From: JACOTK01 sp963743945
GTDB taxonomy: Bacteria > Actinomycetota > Acidimicrobiia > Acidimicrobiales > CADCSY01
Length of the DNA: 64,000 nucleotides
NCBI GenBank assembly: GCA_963743945.1
Contig: CAVURO010000008.1
Location: forward strand, 62,001 to 126,000
Direction of reading: 5' to 3'
Shown here: positions 25,244-34,004 of the stretch, in pieces
How the letters are laid out: each line of letters begins with the position of its first letter
Position numbering within the stretch: the stretch's first letter is position 1
Translations under genes and position numbers: made by a program
The notes under the pieces: generated by a model
Databases searched by the model: none
What the model was told of the DNA's origin: nothing
The model's input: the letters and a program-made list of their open reading frames with translations, nothing else

Positions 25244-28200
25244 ATGTGTGGAATCATCGCTGTCATCGGGCGCAGGCCTGATCGAACGCCCCTCGAGCCG
25301 GCAGTTCTTCGTGCCGAGCTGGCCGAGGCGGCGGACCGTCTGGCGGTCATGCCGACCGACGTGGAGGCTGCCCGGGGCGCGATCGATGCTGCCGTGTGCC
25401 GTCTGGACGTTGTGGACCGGGCGCTTCGCGGCCCGATCGGGGTCTCCACGTTGTTGTTCGCTCCCGGTCTGATTGCCGCGATCGAGGTCGCTGTCGGCGA
25501 TCTGGGCCGACGCATCGAAGCGATCGAGGCGGCACTGGATGCGGGCGAGCTCACAGGGGTGGGCCGCCCCCTGGAACAGCTCAACGCGTCGCTGGTCGCG
25601 CTCAAGGACATCGTGTGGGCCATCGGCCGCGACCGCCTTCCGACGGCGCTGGCCGTCAGGGACCTCGCCCGCATCGACGGCACCCGGGAGGTTGGCGTCG
25701 CCGGGATTGCGGCTTTCACGACGGTGCAGGTGGCTCTGTCGTCGTTGGATCGACTGGAGGTCCGCGGGCGTGACTCCGCCGGTCTGCACCTTCTCGTCGA
25801 CGGCCACGGGCTCGATCTGGAATCGGACGAGATCAGGCAGGTGCTGGCTGATCGGGCGGACCCGTTGTTCACCTCGGGAGCGGTGCGGGTTTCGGGGTCG
25901 CGTTTGGGATTCGTGTACAAGGCGGCGGCGGAGATCGGCGAGCTCGGTGACAACACCGCAGCGCTGCGCGCCGCGATCTGTTCCGATGACCTCCTGCACC
26001 GGGCGTTGAGGGCGCCATCGGCCCAGATCTCGGTGCTCGGTCACACGAGGTGGGCAAGTGTTGGCGTCATCTCCCAACCGAACGCCCACCCGCTGGACAA
26101 CACCGAGACGGCGCCGGCACAACCCGACGGGCAACACCTGGTTGCCGTCCTGAACGGTGACGTCGACAACCACGCCTACCTGGCGGAGACGGCGGGCCTG
26201 CACATTTCGGGGTTGATCACGACCGATGCCAAGGTCATCCCTGCCCTCGTTGCCCGCCGACGGGCGCAGGGCATGGAGCTCGGTGAGGCATTCACCGCCA
26301 CGGTCGAGACCTTCGAGGGGTCGGTCGCCATCGGGGTGTGCTCGGCCGAGGCGCCCGACGAGCTGCTGCTTGCCCTTCGGGGGAGCGGACAGGCGCTCTA
26401 CATCGGCTTGGCCGAGGACGCATTCGTGGTGGCCAGCGAGCCCTACGGAGTCGTGGAGGAAACGGCCCGATACGTGCGGATGGACGGCGAGACGGCGCGA
26501 GGAGCTGACGGCACGCCCGGCGAGGTCGTGGTGCTTTCCCGGGCGGGGGCGGGCGCCCTCTCGGGCATCGTCCGTACGGCCTACGACGGAACGCTGTTGC
26601 CGATCCGGGACGATGAGGTGCACATCGCCGAGATCACGACGAGGGACATCGATCGGGGCAAGGCGCCCCATTTCCTGTTGAAGGAGATCTCCGAGGCTCC
26701 TCAGTCGATCGTGAAGACCCTCCGCGGCAGGATTGGCGAACGCGACGGGCACCTCGTCCCGACGTTGTCGGACGAGGTGCTTCCCGCAGAGGTGGCCGAT
26801 CGGTTGGCCCGAGGCGAGATTCGCCGCGTTCTCGTCATCGGACAGGGAACTGCGGCCGTTGCGGGACAGAGCATGGCGGCGACGTTGGCGGAGTTGGTGG
26901 GCGACTCGCTGGTGGTGGGCGCCCTGCCGGCGACCGAGCTGTCGGGGTTCGGGCTGGCCGACGACATGTCCAACACCCTGGTCGTGGCGATCAGCCAGTC
27001 AGGGACAACCACCGACACCAACCGCACCGTCGATCTGGTTCGGGGTCGGGGCGCTGCCGTCATCGCCATCGTCAACCGTCGGAACAGCGACCTGTGCGAG
27101 AAGGCCGACGGGGTCCTGTACACCTCGGACGGGCGCGACGTGGAGATGAGCGTCGCCTCGACCAAGGCCTTCTATGCCCAGGTCGCAGCGGGCGTCCTGC
27201 TCGCCGCGGGCATCGCCGTCGTGGTGGCCGGGGCGCCGGGCGTGCGTGGCGGGGGTGGGTCGGTCCACAACCTGTTGATGGGGCTGCGCCGCCTTCCCGA
27301 AGCGCTGCAGACGGTCCTGAGATTGCGTCCGGAGATCGCTCGAGCCGCCGGGGAGCACGCCCCGTCTCGCCGCTACTGGGCGGTTGTGGGAAACGGGCGC
27401 AACCGCATTGCCGCCGAGGAGTTGCGGATCAAGCTCAGCGAGCTCTGCTACAAGGCGATTGCCTGTGACGCCACCGAGGACAAGAAGCACATCGATCTCT
27501 CGAGCGAGCCCATGATCCTGGTGTGCGCCGCCGGCCTGGGCGACGGGACGGCAGATGATGTGGCAAAGGAGGTCGCCATCTATCGCGCGCACAAGGCGGC
27601 GCCGATCGTGATCACGACGGGACCGGCGGAACGCTATTCGGCGGCCCTTCAGGTGATCACCACTCCCTCGGTCCACCCGGCGCTCGACTTTCTTCCCGCC
27701 GCCATGGTCGGACATCTCTTCGGCTACGAGGCGGCTCTTGCCATCGATGCCCTGGCCCTCCCGCTGCGCGCAGCCCGCGGAGCTGTCGAGGCTGCGATCC
27801 TCGCCGATCTCCGGGGCGACCACCTGCTCGCCGAGTTGGCCGAAGATCTGACGGTGCCTGCAGGGCAGTTCTTCGCAGGTCTGGCGTCCGGGTCCCATGA
27901 CGGCCAGCTCGAGGCGAGCACGGCGGTGGGTGTCGCCTCGATGTTCCGCTATGCGACGGGCGTTCTGCCACTTGATCTCTATGAGCTCGAACACGGTCGA
28001 ATCGGGTCGCCGTCGGTCCTCGTGACCGACCTGCTGTCGGCGCTCACCAAGGCCATCGACGAGCTCACACGACCGATCGACGCCATCAAGCACCAGGCCA
28101 AGACGGTGACCGTCGGCATCTCCCGCGCCGAGGACAACTTCGTGTCGGCCCGACTCGTGCAGGAGGTCCTGGCGGCCGGCGCGGCACGTGATCGTCTCGG

Positions 28201-28702
28201 ATACCGCGTGCTTCGAACCCTGTCGTCGCTCGATCCGGTGGTGACGGACGTGACCGGGTACACCCGCTATCGGGTGGAGGGAAGTGTGGCGGACGGTTCC
28301 GCCACCATTCACGTGCTCGACAAGGGCGGTGTCGCAACCGGGTTGACGTCGCGTTCCGAGTCCGATCCCCGATTGCTCGGAACCAAGCATCGCGCCGCCG
28401 TCGAGCGGGAGGTCACCGTCGCCCAGGGTGGCCACGACGGCCGCAGCGTGGTCCTGGTGCCGGAGGTGAAGGGCGCCCAGGTGGTCGCCATCACCTTGTT
28501 GCACGTCGAGCTTCGGACCTACCTTTCGCCCGATCTGGCCCGCCAGGTCCTCACCGGCTATCGAGGTCGATACTCGGCGCTGGTCGACGCCGTGACCGAG
28601 ACGGAGCCGGCCTTCCGGGACGAGTTGCTTGCCGAGGTGCCGATGATCGAGTTGTTGGTGGAACCCGTCCGGGTGCTGGCGGAGCGGTGGCAGAGCCCGT
28701 GA
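25244..28702 (+). CDS. glmS: Oversized glutamine-fructose-6-phosphate aminotransferase
   Basis: 1152 residues, almost twice the usual GlmS (about 610). It should make glucosamine-6-phosphate from fructose-6-phosphate and glutamine. The N-terminal nucleophile Cys2 is in MCGIIAVIG; after an inserted, largely helical stretch of about 150 residues come RGRDSAG (174-180), GHTRWASVG (266-274) and LNGDVDNH (303-310). The sugar-isomerase half has ISQSGTTTDT (583-592) and VASTKAF (S639-T640-K641), and Lys730, Glu733 and His749 keep the spacing of E. coli K485, E488 and H504. HQAKTVTVG (Lys953) resembles the C-terminal loop of normal GlmS (LAKSVTVE), but lies about 105 residues further than expected, and about 200 further residues of unknown type follow. 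Start ATG gives the mature Cys directly. Confidence 0.88.
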   Translation: MCGIIAVIGRRPDRTPLEPAVLRAELAEAADRLAVMPTDVEAARGAIDAAVCRLDVVDRALRGPIGVSTLLFAPGLIAAIEVAVGDLGRRIEAIEAALDAGELTGVGRPLEQLNASLVALKDIVWAIGRDRLPTALAVRDLARIDGTREVGVAGIAAFTTVQVALSSLDRLEVRGRDSAGLHLLVDGHGLDLESDEIRQVLADRADPLFTSGAVRVSGSRLGFVYKAAAEIGELGDNTAALRAAICSDDLLHRALRAPSAQISVLGHTRWASVGVISQPNAHPLDNTETAPAQPDGQHLVAVLNGDVDNHAYLAETAGLHISGLITTDAKVIPALVARRRAQGMELGEAFTATVETFEGSVAIGVCSAEAPDELLLALRGSGQALYIGLAEDAFVVASEPYGVVEETARYVRMDGETARGADGTPGEVVVLSRAGAGALSGIVRTAYDGTLLPIRDDEVHIAEITTRDIDRGKAPHFLLKEISEAPQSIVKTLRGRIGERDGHLVPTLSDEVLPAEVADRLARGEIRRVLVIGQGTAAVAGQSMAATLAELVGDSLVVGALPATELSGFGLADDMSNTLVVAISQSGTTTDTNRTVDLVRGRGAAVIAIVNRRNSDLCEKADGVLYTSDGRDVEMSVASTKAFYAQVAAGVLLAAGIAVVVAGAPGVRGGGGSVHNLLMGLRRLPEALQTVLRLRPEIARAAGEHAPSRRYWAVVGNGRNRIAAEELRIKLSELCYKAIACDATEDKKHIDLSSEPMILVCAAGLGDGTADDVAKEVAIYRAHKAAPIVITTGPAERYSAALQVITTPSVHPALDFLPAAMVGHLFGYEAALAIDALALPLRAARGAVEAAILADLRGDHLLAELAEDLTVPAGQFFAGLASGSHDGQLEASTAVGVASMFRYATGVLPLDLYELEHGRIGSPSVLVTDLLSALTKAIDELTRPIDAIKHQAKTVTVGISRAEDNFVSARLVQEVLAAGAARDRLGYRVLRTLSSLDPVVTDVTGYTRYRVEGSVADGSATIHVLDKGGVATGLTSRSESDPRLLGTKHRAAVEREVTVAQGGHDGRSVVLVPEVKGAQVVAITLLHVELRTYLSPDLARQVLTGYRGRYSALVDAVTETEPAFRDELLAEVPMIELLVEPVRVLAERWQSP

Positions 28703-29064
28703 TCGGCATCGGTGTCGATCTCGTCGAGATCGACCGCTTTCGTGTGGCTCTGGCCCGTACACCGCGACTGGTGGAACGGTTGTTCACCGACGGCGAACGG
28801 GCCTACGCCTTGGGGCGACGGGACCCAACCGAGCGATTCGCCGTGCGCTTTGCGGCGAAGGAGGCCGTCATGAAGGCGCTTGGTGTTGGCCTGGGGGCCT
28901 TCTCCTTTCGTGACGTCGAGGTTCTCCATACCGCCGGGGGGGCGCCCGATCTGCGCCTGTCGGGCCAGGCGGATCGATTGGCGTCGGACCGGGGCGTCAC
29001 GCAGTGGCGACTGACCCTGACGCATACGCAACACCTGGCCGAGGCTGTTGCGGTGGCCCTGTAG
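28699..29064 (+). CDS. acpS: Holo-[acyl-carrier-protein] synthase
   Basis: A 121-residue phosphopantetheinyl transferase that activates acyl carrier protein with CoA. GIGVDLVEIDRF holds the metal Asp and RFAAKEAVMKALG the metal Glu. GTG at 28699 overlaps the glmS TGA (GTGA) and gives the family N terminus (M)IGIGVDL; a GTG four codons upstream is an alternative. Normal length. Confidence 0.93.
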   Translation: MIGIGVDLVEIDRFRVALARTPRLVERLFTDGERAYALGRRDPTERFAVRFAAKEAVMKALGVGLGAFSFRDVEVLHTAGGAPDLRLSGQADRLASDRGVTQWRLTLTHTQHLAEAVAVAL

Positions 29065-29126
29065 CCGCGATGCGGACCCCGCGTTCGACACCGTCCGGGC
29101 ACGGCGTTGAGTGGAACGAGACGTGA

Positions 29127-29167
29127 TCGACCCACCGGGCGGGACGGCCTGCACCGGGGTGGGTCGA
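29127..29167. terminator. Inverted repeat after acpS, possible terminator
   Basis: TCGACCCACC (29127-29136) and its exact complement GGTGGGTCGA (29158-29167) around a 21-base GC-rich loop. No U-run. Could end the glmS-acpS transcript. Confidence 0.4.
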
Positions 29168-29176
29168 CCGGTCGAC
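29163..29176. promoter_or_regulatory. 14-bp perfect palindrome, candidate operator
   Basis: GTCGACCGGTCGAC, a perfect palindrome, ends 6 bp before the TAGCCT -10 box of the next gene, so a protein bound here would cover the promoter spacer. Confidence 0.4.
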
Positions 29177-29182
29177 TCCCGT

Positions 29183-29188
29183 TAGCCT
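29183..29188 (+). promoter_or_regulatory. -10 box of leaderless nnr transcript
   Basis: TAGCCT, 7 bp before the ATG at 29196; no ribosome site between. Fits transcription starting at or next to the A of the start codon. Confidence 0.6.
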
Positions 29189-29195
29189 GACCGCC

Positions 29196-30575
29196 ATGAT
29201 CCCGGTCGTCACCCCTGCCGAGATGCGGGCCATCGATGCGGCGGCTCCCGAGCCGGTTGAGGTGTTGATCGAACGAGCGGGAGCGGCCGTGGCCCGGACG
29301 GCGATCGCCATGATGGGTGGAGCGTACGGACGGCGGGCGATCGTGATCGCGGGTCCGGGGAACAACGGAGCCGACGGTCGTGCGGCCGGAGCGAGGCTGG
29401 AGCGGCGTGGCGTTCGCGTCCGGATCGTCGGCGCCGACGTCGCGGGCGGCCGTGCTTTGCCGACGTGTGACCTGATCATCGACGCGGCCTACGGCACGGG
29501 ATTCCGAGACGGGTGGCATCCACCCGACGTCGGCGCCGTCCCGGTGCTGGCCGTGGACATTCCCAGTGGGGTCGACGGGATGACGGGTGAGGCGACCGGG
29601 AAGGTGCTCGCCGCCGACCGGACCGTCACCTTCGCAGCGCTGAAGCCGGGTCTGTTGTTCGGTCGAGGTGCGGAGCTCTCGGGGAAGGTCGAGATTGCCG
29701 ACATCGGTCTCGACGTGTCCGCGGTCGTGACGCAGGTGATGGAGGACTCGGATGTCGCGGCATGGTTGCCCCGGCGGCCGCGTGCCGCACACAAGTGGAT
29801 GACCGCGGTGTGGGTGGTCGCCGGCAGTCCCGGCATGTCGGGAGCGGCGGCCCTCGCCACCCGGGGGGCTCAGCGAGCAGGGGCGGGATACGTGCGTCAG
29901 AGCAGCCCGGGGTTCGAGCCGACGACAACCATCGCCCCGGAGGCCGTCGGGTTTGCACTACCTGGGCTCGGATGGGCCGATGAGGTGATCGCCAACGCCG
30001 ATCGGTTCTCCTCGGTGGTGGTCGGGCCGGGGATGGGTCGAGAGCCCGCGACCATGCGCGAGATCTGTCGGCTCGTCGCGGGGTGTCCTTTGCCAACGGT
30101 GGTCGACGGCGATGGGTTGGTCGCCCTCTGCGGAGAGGAATCGGGTGTGGAGAGCCTTCCCGGACGCGTGCAGCCTGCCACGGTCCTGACGCCCCATGAC
30201 GGCGAGTTTCTTCGCCTCACCGGTGCGCCGGTCGGGCCCGATCGTCTGGCCGCAGCGCGCAGGACGGCGATCGCCGCCGGCTGCACGGTCGTGCTCAAGG
30301 GCCCCACGACGATCGTCACCGACGCCACCGGTGAGGCGCTGTTGGTCACCAGCGGCGACGCCCGTTTGGCCACCGCGGGCTCAGGTGACGTGCTTTCCGG
30401 CGTGATTGCCGCATTCCTCGCCCGGGGGATGCGCCCGCTCGAGGCGGCGGCGTCCGCTGCGCACCTGCACGGGCGTGCTGCCTGCCTCGGCATGCCGCAG
30501 GGACTCGTGGCGGGTGACGTGGCGGAGTATCTTCCCGCTGCCCTGCATGTCATGCTTGCCAAGCTCAGAGACTAG
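29196..30575 (+). CDS. nnr: Bifunctional NAD(P)HX epimerase/dehydratase
   Basis: 459 residues. The N-terminal half (about 1-205) is a YjeF_N epimerase domain (AGPGNNGADGRAAGARL, VDIPSGVDGMTG); the C-terminal half (about 215-459) is a ribokinase-like ADP- or ATP-dependent dehydratase (GAGYVRQSSP, VDGDGLVAL, TPHDGEFLRL, TAGSGDVLSGVIAAFLARG). The fused enzyme repairs hydrated NADH and NADPH. The N-terminal epimerase part is shorter than in E. coli (the lost region is between residues 60 and 90), so one could check that it is still active. Leaderless promoter; forms the head of a unit with the CBS protein and alr. Confidence 0.93.
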   Translation: MIPVVTPAEMRAIDAAAPEPVEVLIERAGAAVARTAIAMMGGAYGRRAIVIAGPGNNGADGRAAGARLERRGVRVRIVGADVAGGRALPTCDLIIDAAYGTGFRDGWHPPDVGAVPVLAVDIPSGVDGMTGEATGKVLAADRTVTFAALKPGLLFGRGAELSGKVEIADIGLDVSAVVTQVMEDSDVAAWLPRRPRAAHKWMTAVWVVAGSPGMSGAAALATRGAQRAGAGYVRQSSPGFEPTTTIAPEAVGFALPGLGWADEVIANADRFSSVVVGPGMGREPATMREICRLVAGCPLPTVVDGDGLVALCGEESGVESLPGRVQPATVLTPHDGEFLRLTGAPVGPDRLAAARRTAIAAGCTVVLKGPTTIVTDATGEALLVTSGDARLATAGSGDVLSGVIAAFLARGMRPLEAAASAAHLHGRAACLGMPQGLVAGDVAEYLPAALHVMLAKLRD

Positions 30576-30585
30576 GAAGGACCCC

Positions 30586-31062
30586 ATGCCCCGTTCCGTG
30601 CTTGTTCGTCAGGTCATGATCACCGACGTCGTAACGTTCTCGCCCGAGGAGCCCATCGATGATGCCATGAGGCGCCTCGGCGAGCACGGCGTCGATGGAG
30701 GGCCGGTCATCGATGCAGACGGTCATGTGGTCGGAGTGCTCACGACCGACGACCTGTTGGTGCAGGAGACCAAGCTCCACTACCCGACCGTCGTGTCGCT
30801 GTTCGGCGCCTACCTCGAACTGCCCTCCTCGCATCGACGCTTCGAGGAGGAGCTTCGACGAGCTGTGGGGGCGACGGTTGGTGAGGTGATGCACGTCAAG
30901 GCCGTGACGTGCGCCGAGGACGACACCCTGGAGCGTGCTGCGACGCTGATGCACGAACGGCATGTGAGCCGTCTGCCCGTGACCCGGGAAGGCAGGCTCG
31001 TCGGCATCCTCGCCCGCGGGGACATCATCAAGGCCCTGATCGAGGATTCGGGAGGCGCGTGA
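30586..31062 (+). CDS. CBS-domain pair protein
   Basis: 158 residues made of two CBS domains: residues about 7-60 (VRQVMITDVVTFSPEEPIDDAM, DADGHVVGVLTTDDLL) and about 100-155 (VGEVMHVKAVTCAEDDTLERA, TREGRLVGILARGDII). Such stand-alone pairs usually bind adenine nucleotides and regulate a partner protein; no effector domain is present and the partner is unknown. It starts 10 bp after nnr, with AGGAAGGA as ribosome site, and its stop overlaps alr as GTGA, so the three genes are likely cotranscribed. Confidence 0.9.
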   Translation: MPRSVLVRQVMITDVVTFSPEEPIDDAMRRLGEHGVDGGPVIDADGHVVGVLTTDDLLVQETKLHYPTVVSLFGAYLELPSSHRRFEEELRRAVGATVGEVMHVKAVTCAEDDTLERAATLMHERHVSRLPVTREGRLVGILARGDIIKALIEDSGGA

Positions 31063-32216
31063 TCACCTCGGCGGTCGCGAGGTTTCGTCCCGCGTGGGTG
31101 ACGGTCGACCTCGAGGCTGTCCGGTCGAATGTCGCAGAGCTGGTCGAGTTGGTTGATCCGTCGGTCGTCTGCGCGGTCGTCAAGGCGGACGGCTACGGCC
31201 ACGGATCGGTCGAGGTTGCGAGGGCCGCGCTGTCGGGTGGCGCGGGCTGGTTGGCTGTTGCGGTCGTCGAGGAGGCGGTCGTTCTGCGCCAGGCGGGCAT
31301 CGATGCGCCGATCCTTCTCCTGGCAGAACCCACAGCCGAAGGAGCGGGTACGGCAGTGGCCTTGGGGCTGGACTGCGCGGTCTACACGGATCGAGGTGTC
31401 GAGATCATCGCAGAGGCCGGGAGGCGACACGGCGCCGGCCCGATCTCGGTCCATCTCAAGGTGGACACAGGCATGCATCGGGTGGGGGCTCAGCCGGCCG
31501 AGCTGTCGTCCTTGGCCCGCAGCATCGCCGTCGACCCGGACCTCGAGCTGGTCGGGCTCTGGACGCATTGCGCGGTTGCCGACGAGCCGGACCATCCGTT
31601 CACGACGACGCAGCGGGATCGGTTCGAGGAGGCTCGCGCAGCGTTGCGCGCCGAGGGCATCGACATCCCCATCTCGCACGCGGCGAATTCGGCTGCGGCG
31701 CTCGATCGGCCCGACCTTCGCTACGACATGGTGCGTTGCGGCATCGCCGCCTACGGCCTGGCCCCCGGCCCCGCAATGCAGGCACACCTTCCCTTCCGCC
31801 CGGCGATGAGCCTGATCGCCGAAATCTCCCACGTCAAGGTGGTGGCGGCAGGCGAGGCGCTCTCCTACGGTCTCAAGCACCGCTGTGAAAGCGACACGGT
31901 GGTCGCCACCGTGCCGATCGGCTACGCAGACGGTGTACCGAGGCGACTCTCGGAGGTGGGGGGTGAGGTGTTGATCGGGGGTCGCCGCCGGCCGATCGTG
32001 GGCACCATCACGATGGATCAGATACTCGTCGACTGCGGTCCTCCCGATGAGGCGATGACGACGGTTGGCGACGAAGTCGTGCTGATCGGGGAGCAGGGCG
32101 ACGAGCGTGTGACGGCAGATGAGTGGGCAGGGAGACTCGGCACCATCTCCTACGAGGTGGTTTGCGGCATCTCGCCCAGGGTGCCGCGTCGCTACAGTCG
32201 CGTCGAATCGCCTTGA
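31059..32216 (+). CDS. alr: Alanine racemase
   Basis: 385 residues; PLP enzyme giving D-alanine for peptidoglycan. The PLP lysine is in VVKADGYGHGS (near residue 40), the second catalytic base Tyr in EALSYGLKHR, and IGYADGVPR and GTITMDQILVDC are also conserved. GTG start overlaps the CBS gene stop, with GGAGG just upstream. Confidence 0.96.
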   Translation: MITSAVARFRPAWVTVDLEAVRSNVAELVELVDPSVVCAVVKADGYGHGSVEVARAALSGGAGWLAVAVVEEAVVLRQAGIDAPILLLAEPTAEGAGTAVALGLDCAVYTDRGVEIIAEAGRRHGAGPISVHLKVDTGMHRVGAQPAELSSLARSIAVDPDLELVGLWTHCAVADEPDHPFTTTQRDRFEEARAALRAEGIDIPISHAANSAAALDRPDLRYDMVRCGIAAYGLAPGPAMQAHLPFRPAMSLIAEISHVKVVAAGEALSYGLKHRCESDTVVATVPIGYADGVPRRLSEVGGEVLIGGRRRPIVGTITMDQILVDCGPPDEAMTTVGDEVVLIGEQGDERVTADEWAGRLGTISYEVVCGISPRVPRRYSRVESP

Positions 32217-32221
32217 CCACC

Positions 32222-32227
32222 TAGCAT
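32222..32227 (+). promoter_or_regulatory. -10 box of leaderless udg transcript
   Basis: TAGCAT, 6 bp before the GTG at 32234; no ribosome site. It overlaps the alr end by a few bases' distance only (alr stops at 32216). Confidence 0.5.
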
Positions 32228-32233
32228 CTGGCT

Positions 32234-32809
32234 GTGGTCGATCTCCCGTCGCTTGCGCTTGATGCCAGTGGGTGTACCCGCTGCGCGCTGGCCGCCGGTC
32301 GGACCCAGGTGGTGTTCGGGATGGGCAACCCTCATGCGGATCTCTGCTTCATCGGCGAAGGGCCGGGAGCGGAGGAAGACCTGCAGGGACTGCCGTTCGT
32401 CGGTCGATCGGGAAAGCTTCTCGATCGGCTGATGGGCGAGGAGATGGGTTTGAGCCGCGACGAGTGCTACATCGCCAATGTCGTGAAGTGCCGTCCGCCG
32501 GCCAATCGTGATCCCCGTCCCGATGAGATCGAGGCATGTCGCCCGTGGCTCGAGTCGCAGCTGGACCTCATCAGGCCCAAGGTGGTGGTCACGTTGGGAA
32601 ACTTTGCGTCCAGGCTCCTGCTGGAGACCGGTGAGGGCATCACCCGTCTGCGGGGCCGGACCTACCCGTGGCGAGGCGCCGTGCTCGTCCCCACGTACCA
32701 CCCGGCGGCGGTTCTGCGAGGTGGAGCCGATGCGATGGCCGGCATGCGAGCCGATCTGGTTCGGGCAAAGTTGGCGATGACGGGGCGGGCACAGGAGGTC
32801 GCTCCGTGA
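32234..32809 (+). CDS. Uracil-DNA glycosylase, iron-sulfur type (family 4)
   Basis: 191 residues. Removes uracil from DNA after cytosine deamination. CTRC near residue 14, Cys in VKCRPP and Cys in EIEACRPWL give the four Cys of the 4Fe-4S cluster; GEGPGAEEDLQGLPFVGRSGKLL is the active-site motif A and the YHPAAVLRG end is motif B. GTG start, leaderless-type promoter; overlaps tsaE by 4 bp. Confidence 0.94.
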   Translation: MVDLPSLALDASGCTRCALAAGRTQVVFGMGNPHADLCFIGEGPGAEEDLQGLPFVGRSGKLLDRLMGEEMGLSRDECYIANVVKCRPPANRDPRPDEIEACRPWLESQLDLIRPKVVVTLGNFASRLLLETGEGITRLRGRTYPWRGAVLVPTYHPAAVLRGGADAMAGMRADLVRAKLAMTGRAQEVAP

Positions 32810-33306
32810 TCGTCGCCGTCACGAAGGACGCGTCGGACACCCAGCGCCTTGCCGAGGTGCTCGCCGGCCTTGTCGGTCCGGGGGATGTGCTCGTGCTCGC
32901 CGGTGATCTGGGGGCAGGGAAGACGGCGTTGACCCAGGGCCTGGCGCGTGGACTCGGGGTCGCCGAGCAGGTCACGAGCCCCACCTTCACCCTTGCCCGC
33001 ACGTACGTCTGTCACCAAAGGGATGGCCTGCGCCTTCACCATCTGGACATGTACCGAATCGACCATCTCCAGGAGGCGCTCGACATGGGCTTGGCCGACG
33101 AGTTCGTCGATGACGATGCCGTCACGGTCATCGAATGGGGAGATGTCGTCACCCCGGCAATTCCCGCCTCCTTCCTCGAGATCCGGCTGACCTACGGGGC
33201 GGACGACGACGAGCGCCGACTGGCCATGCACCTGGTGGGCCCTGCATGGGTGCAACGTGCCGTCGCGATCCAGCAGGTGCTGGGGCCCTGGCTGGTGGCG
33301 GACTGA
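32806..33306 (+). CDS. tsaE: tRNA t6A biosynthesis ATPase TsaE
   Basis: 166 residues. Walker A GDLGAGKTALTQGLARGLG (residues about 32-50), SPTFTLARTY, LDMYRI and the Walker-B-like VIEWGD. It drives turnover of the TsaB-TsaD complex that installs threonylcarbamoyl on A37 of ANN-decoding tRNAs. GTG start with AGGAGG 7 bp upstream, overlapping the glycosylase stop; the next gene overlaps by one base. Confidence 0.95.
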   Translation: MIVAVTKDASDTQRLAEVLAGLVGPGDVLVLAGDLGAGKTALTQGLARGLGVAEQVTSPTFTLARTYVCHQRDGLRLHHLDMYRIDHLQEALDMGLADEFVDDDAVTVIEWGDVVTPAIPASFLEIRLTYGADDDERRLAMHLVGPAWVQRAVAIQQVLGPWLVAD

Positions 33307-34004
33307 TGCTGATTCTGGGTATCGACACCGCAACCCCCCAGGTGGGGTGCGCAATCGGCGGGCACGAGGGGGTGTTGGCCTCGTTCCACTCGGCCAAGGG
33401 GCGACGGCACGCCGAGACCCTTGTGCCCGCCATCGACTTCATCCGCCGCCAGGCGCGCATCGAGCTGAGTGAGATCAGTGCGATTGCCGTGGACGTCGGG
33501 CCAGGCCTGTTCACCGGACTGCGAGTCGGCATCGCGACCGCAAAGGCGCTGGCCATGGCGCTCCGGGTTCCGATGGTCGGCGTCTCGAGCCTGGACCTGG
33601 TCGCCTTCCCCGTCCGTTGGACCAATCGCCTGATCGTCTCGGTGATCGATGCCCGCCGTGGCGAGGTGTTCTACGGGTTCTACCGCCAGGTCCCCGGTGG
33701 CATCCAGCGTCTCTCGGACCAGTGCCTCGGAACCCCCGAGGAGCTGTGCTCGGAGATCATCGCCCGCGGCGAGGAGGTTCTTGCGGTGGGCGATGGGGCC
33801 CTTCGCTACGGCGAGCAGCTCTCCGACCTCATTCGGGTGGAGATCGGTGAGACGGGCCTGGCCTACCCCTCGCCCGGCTCGCTGGTGCAGCTGGCTCACG
33901 CCCAGGCGGTGCGCGAGCAGTTCGTCAACTCCTGGGAGCTCGAACCGCTCTATCTGCGCAAGGCGGATGTGGAGATCAACTGGGAGACCCGAGAGCGGAC
34001 GTGA
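33306..34004 (+). CDS. tsaB: tRNA t6A biosynthesis protein TsaB
   Basis: 232 residues, an ASKHA-fold pseudo-enzyme that dimerises with TsaD. LGIDTATPQVGCAIG at the N terminus, GRRHAETLVPAI, and the VDVGPGLFTGLRVGIATAKALA stretch typical of TsaB. ATG overlaps tsaE stop (TGATG). Confidence 0.95.
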   Translation: MLILGIDTATPQVGCAIGGHEGVLASFHSAKGRRHAETLVPAIDFIRRQARIELSEISAIAVDVGPGLFTGLRVGIATAKALAMALRVPMVGVSSLDLVAFPVRWTNRLIVSVIDARRGEVFYGFYRQVPGGIQRLSDQCLGTPEELCSEIIARGEEVLAVGDGALRYGEQLSDLIRVEIGETGLAYPSPGSLVQLAHAQAVREQFVNSWELEPLYLRKADVEINWETRERT

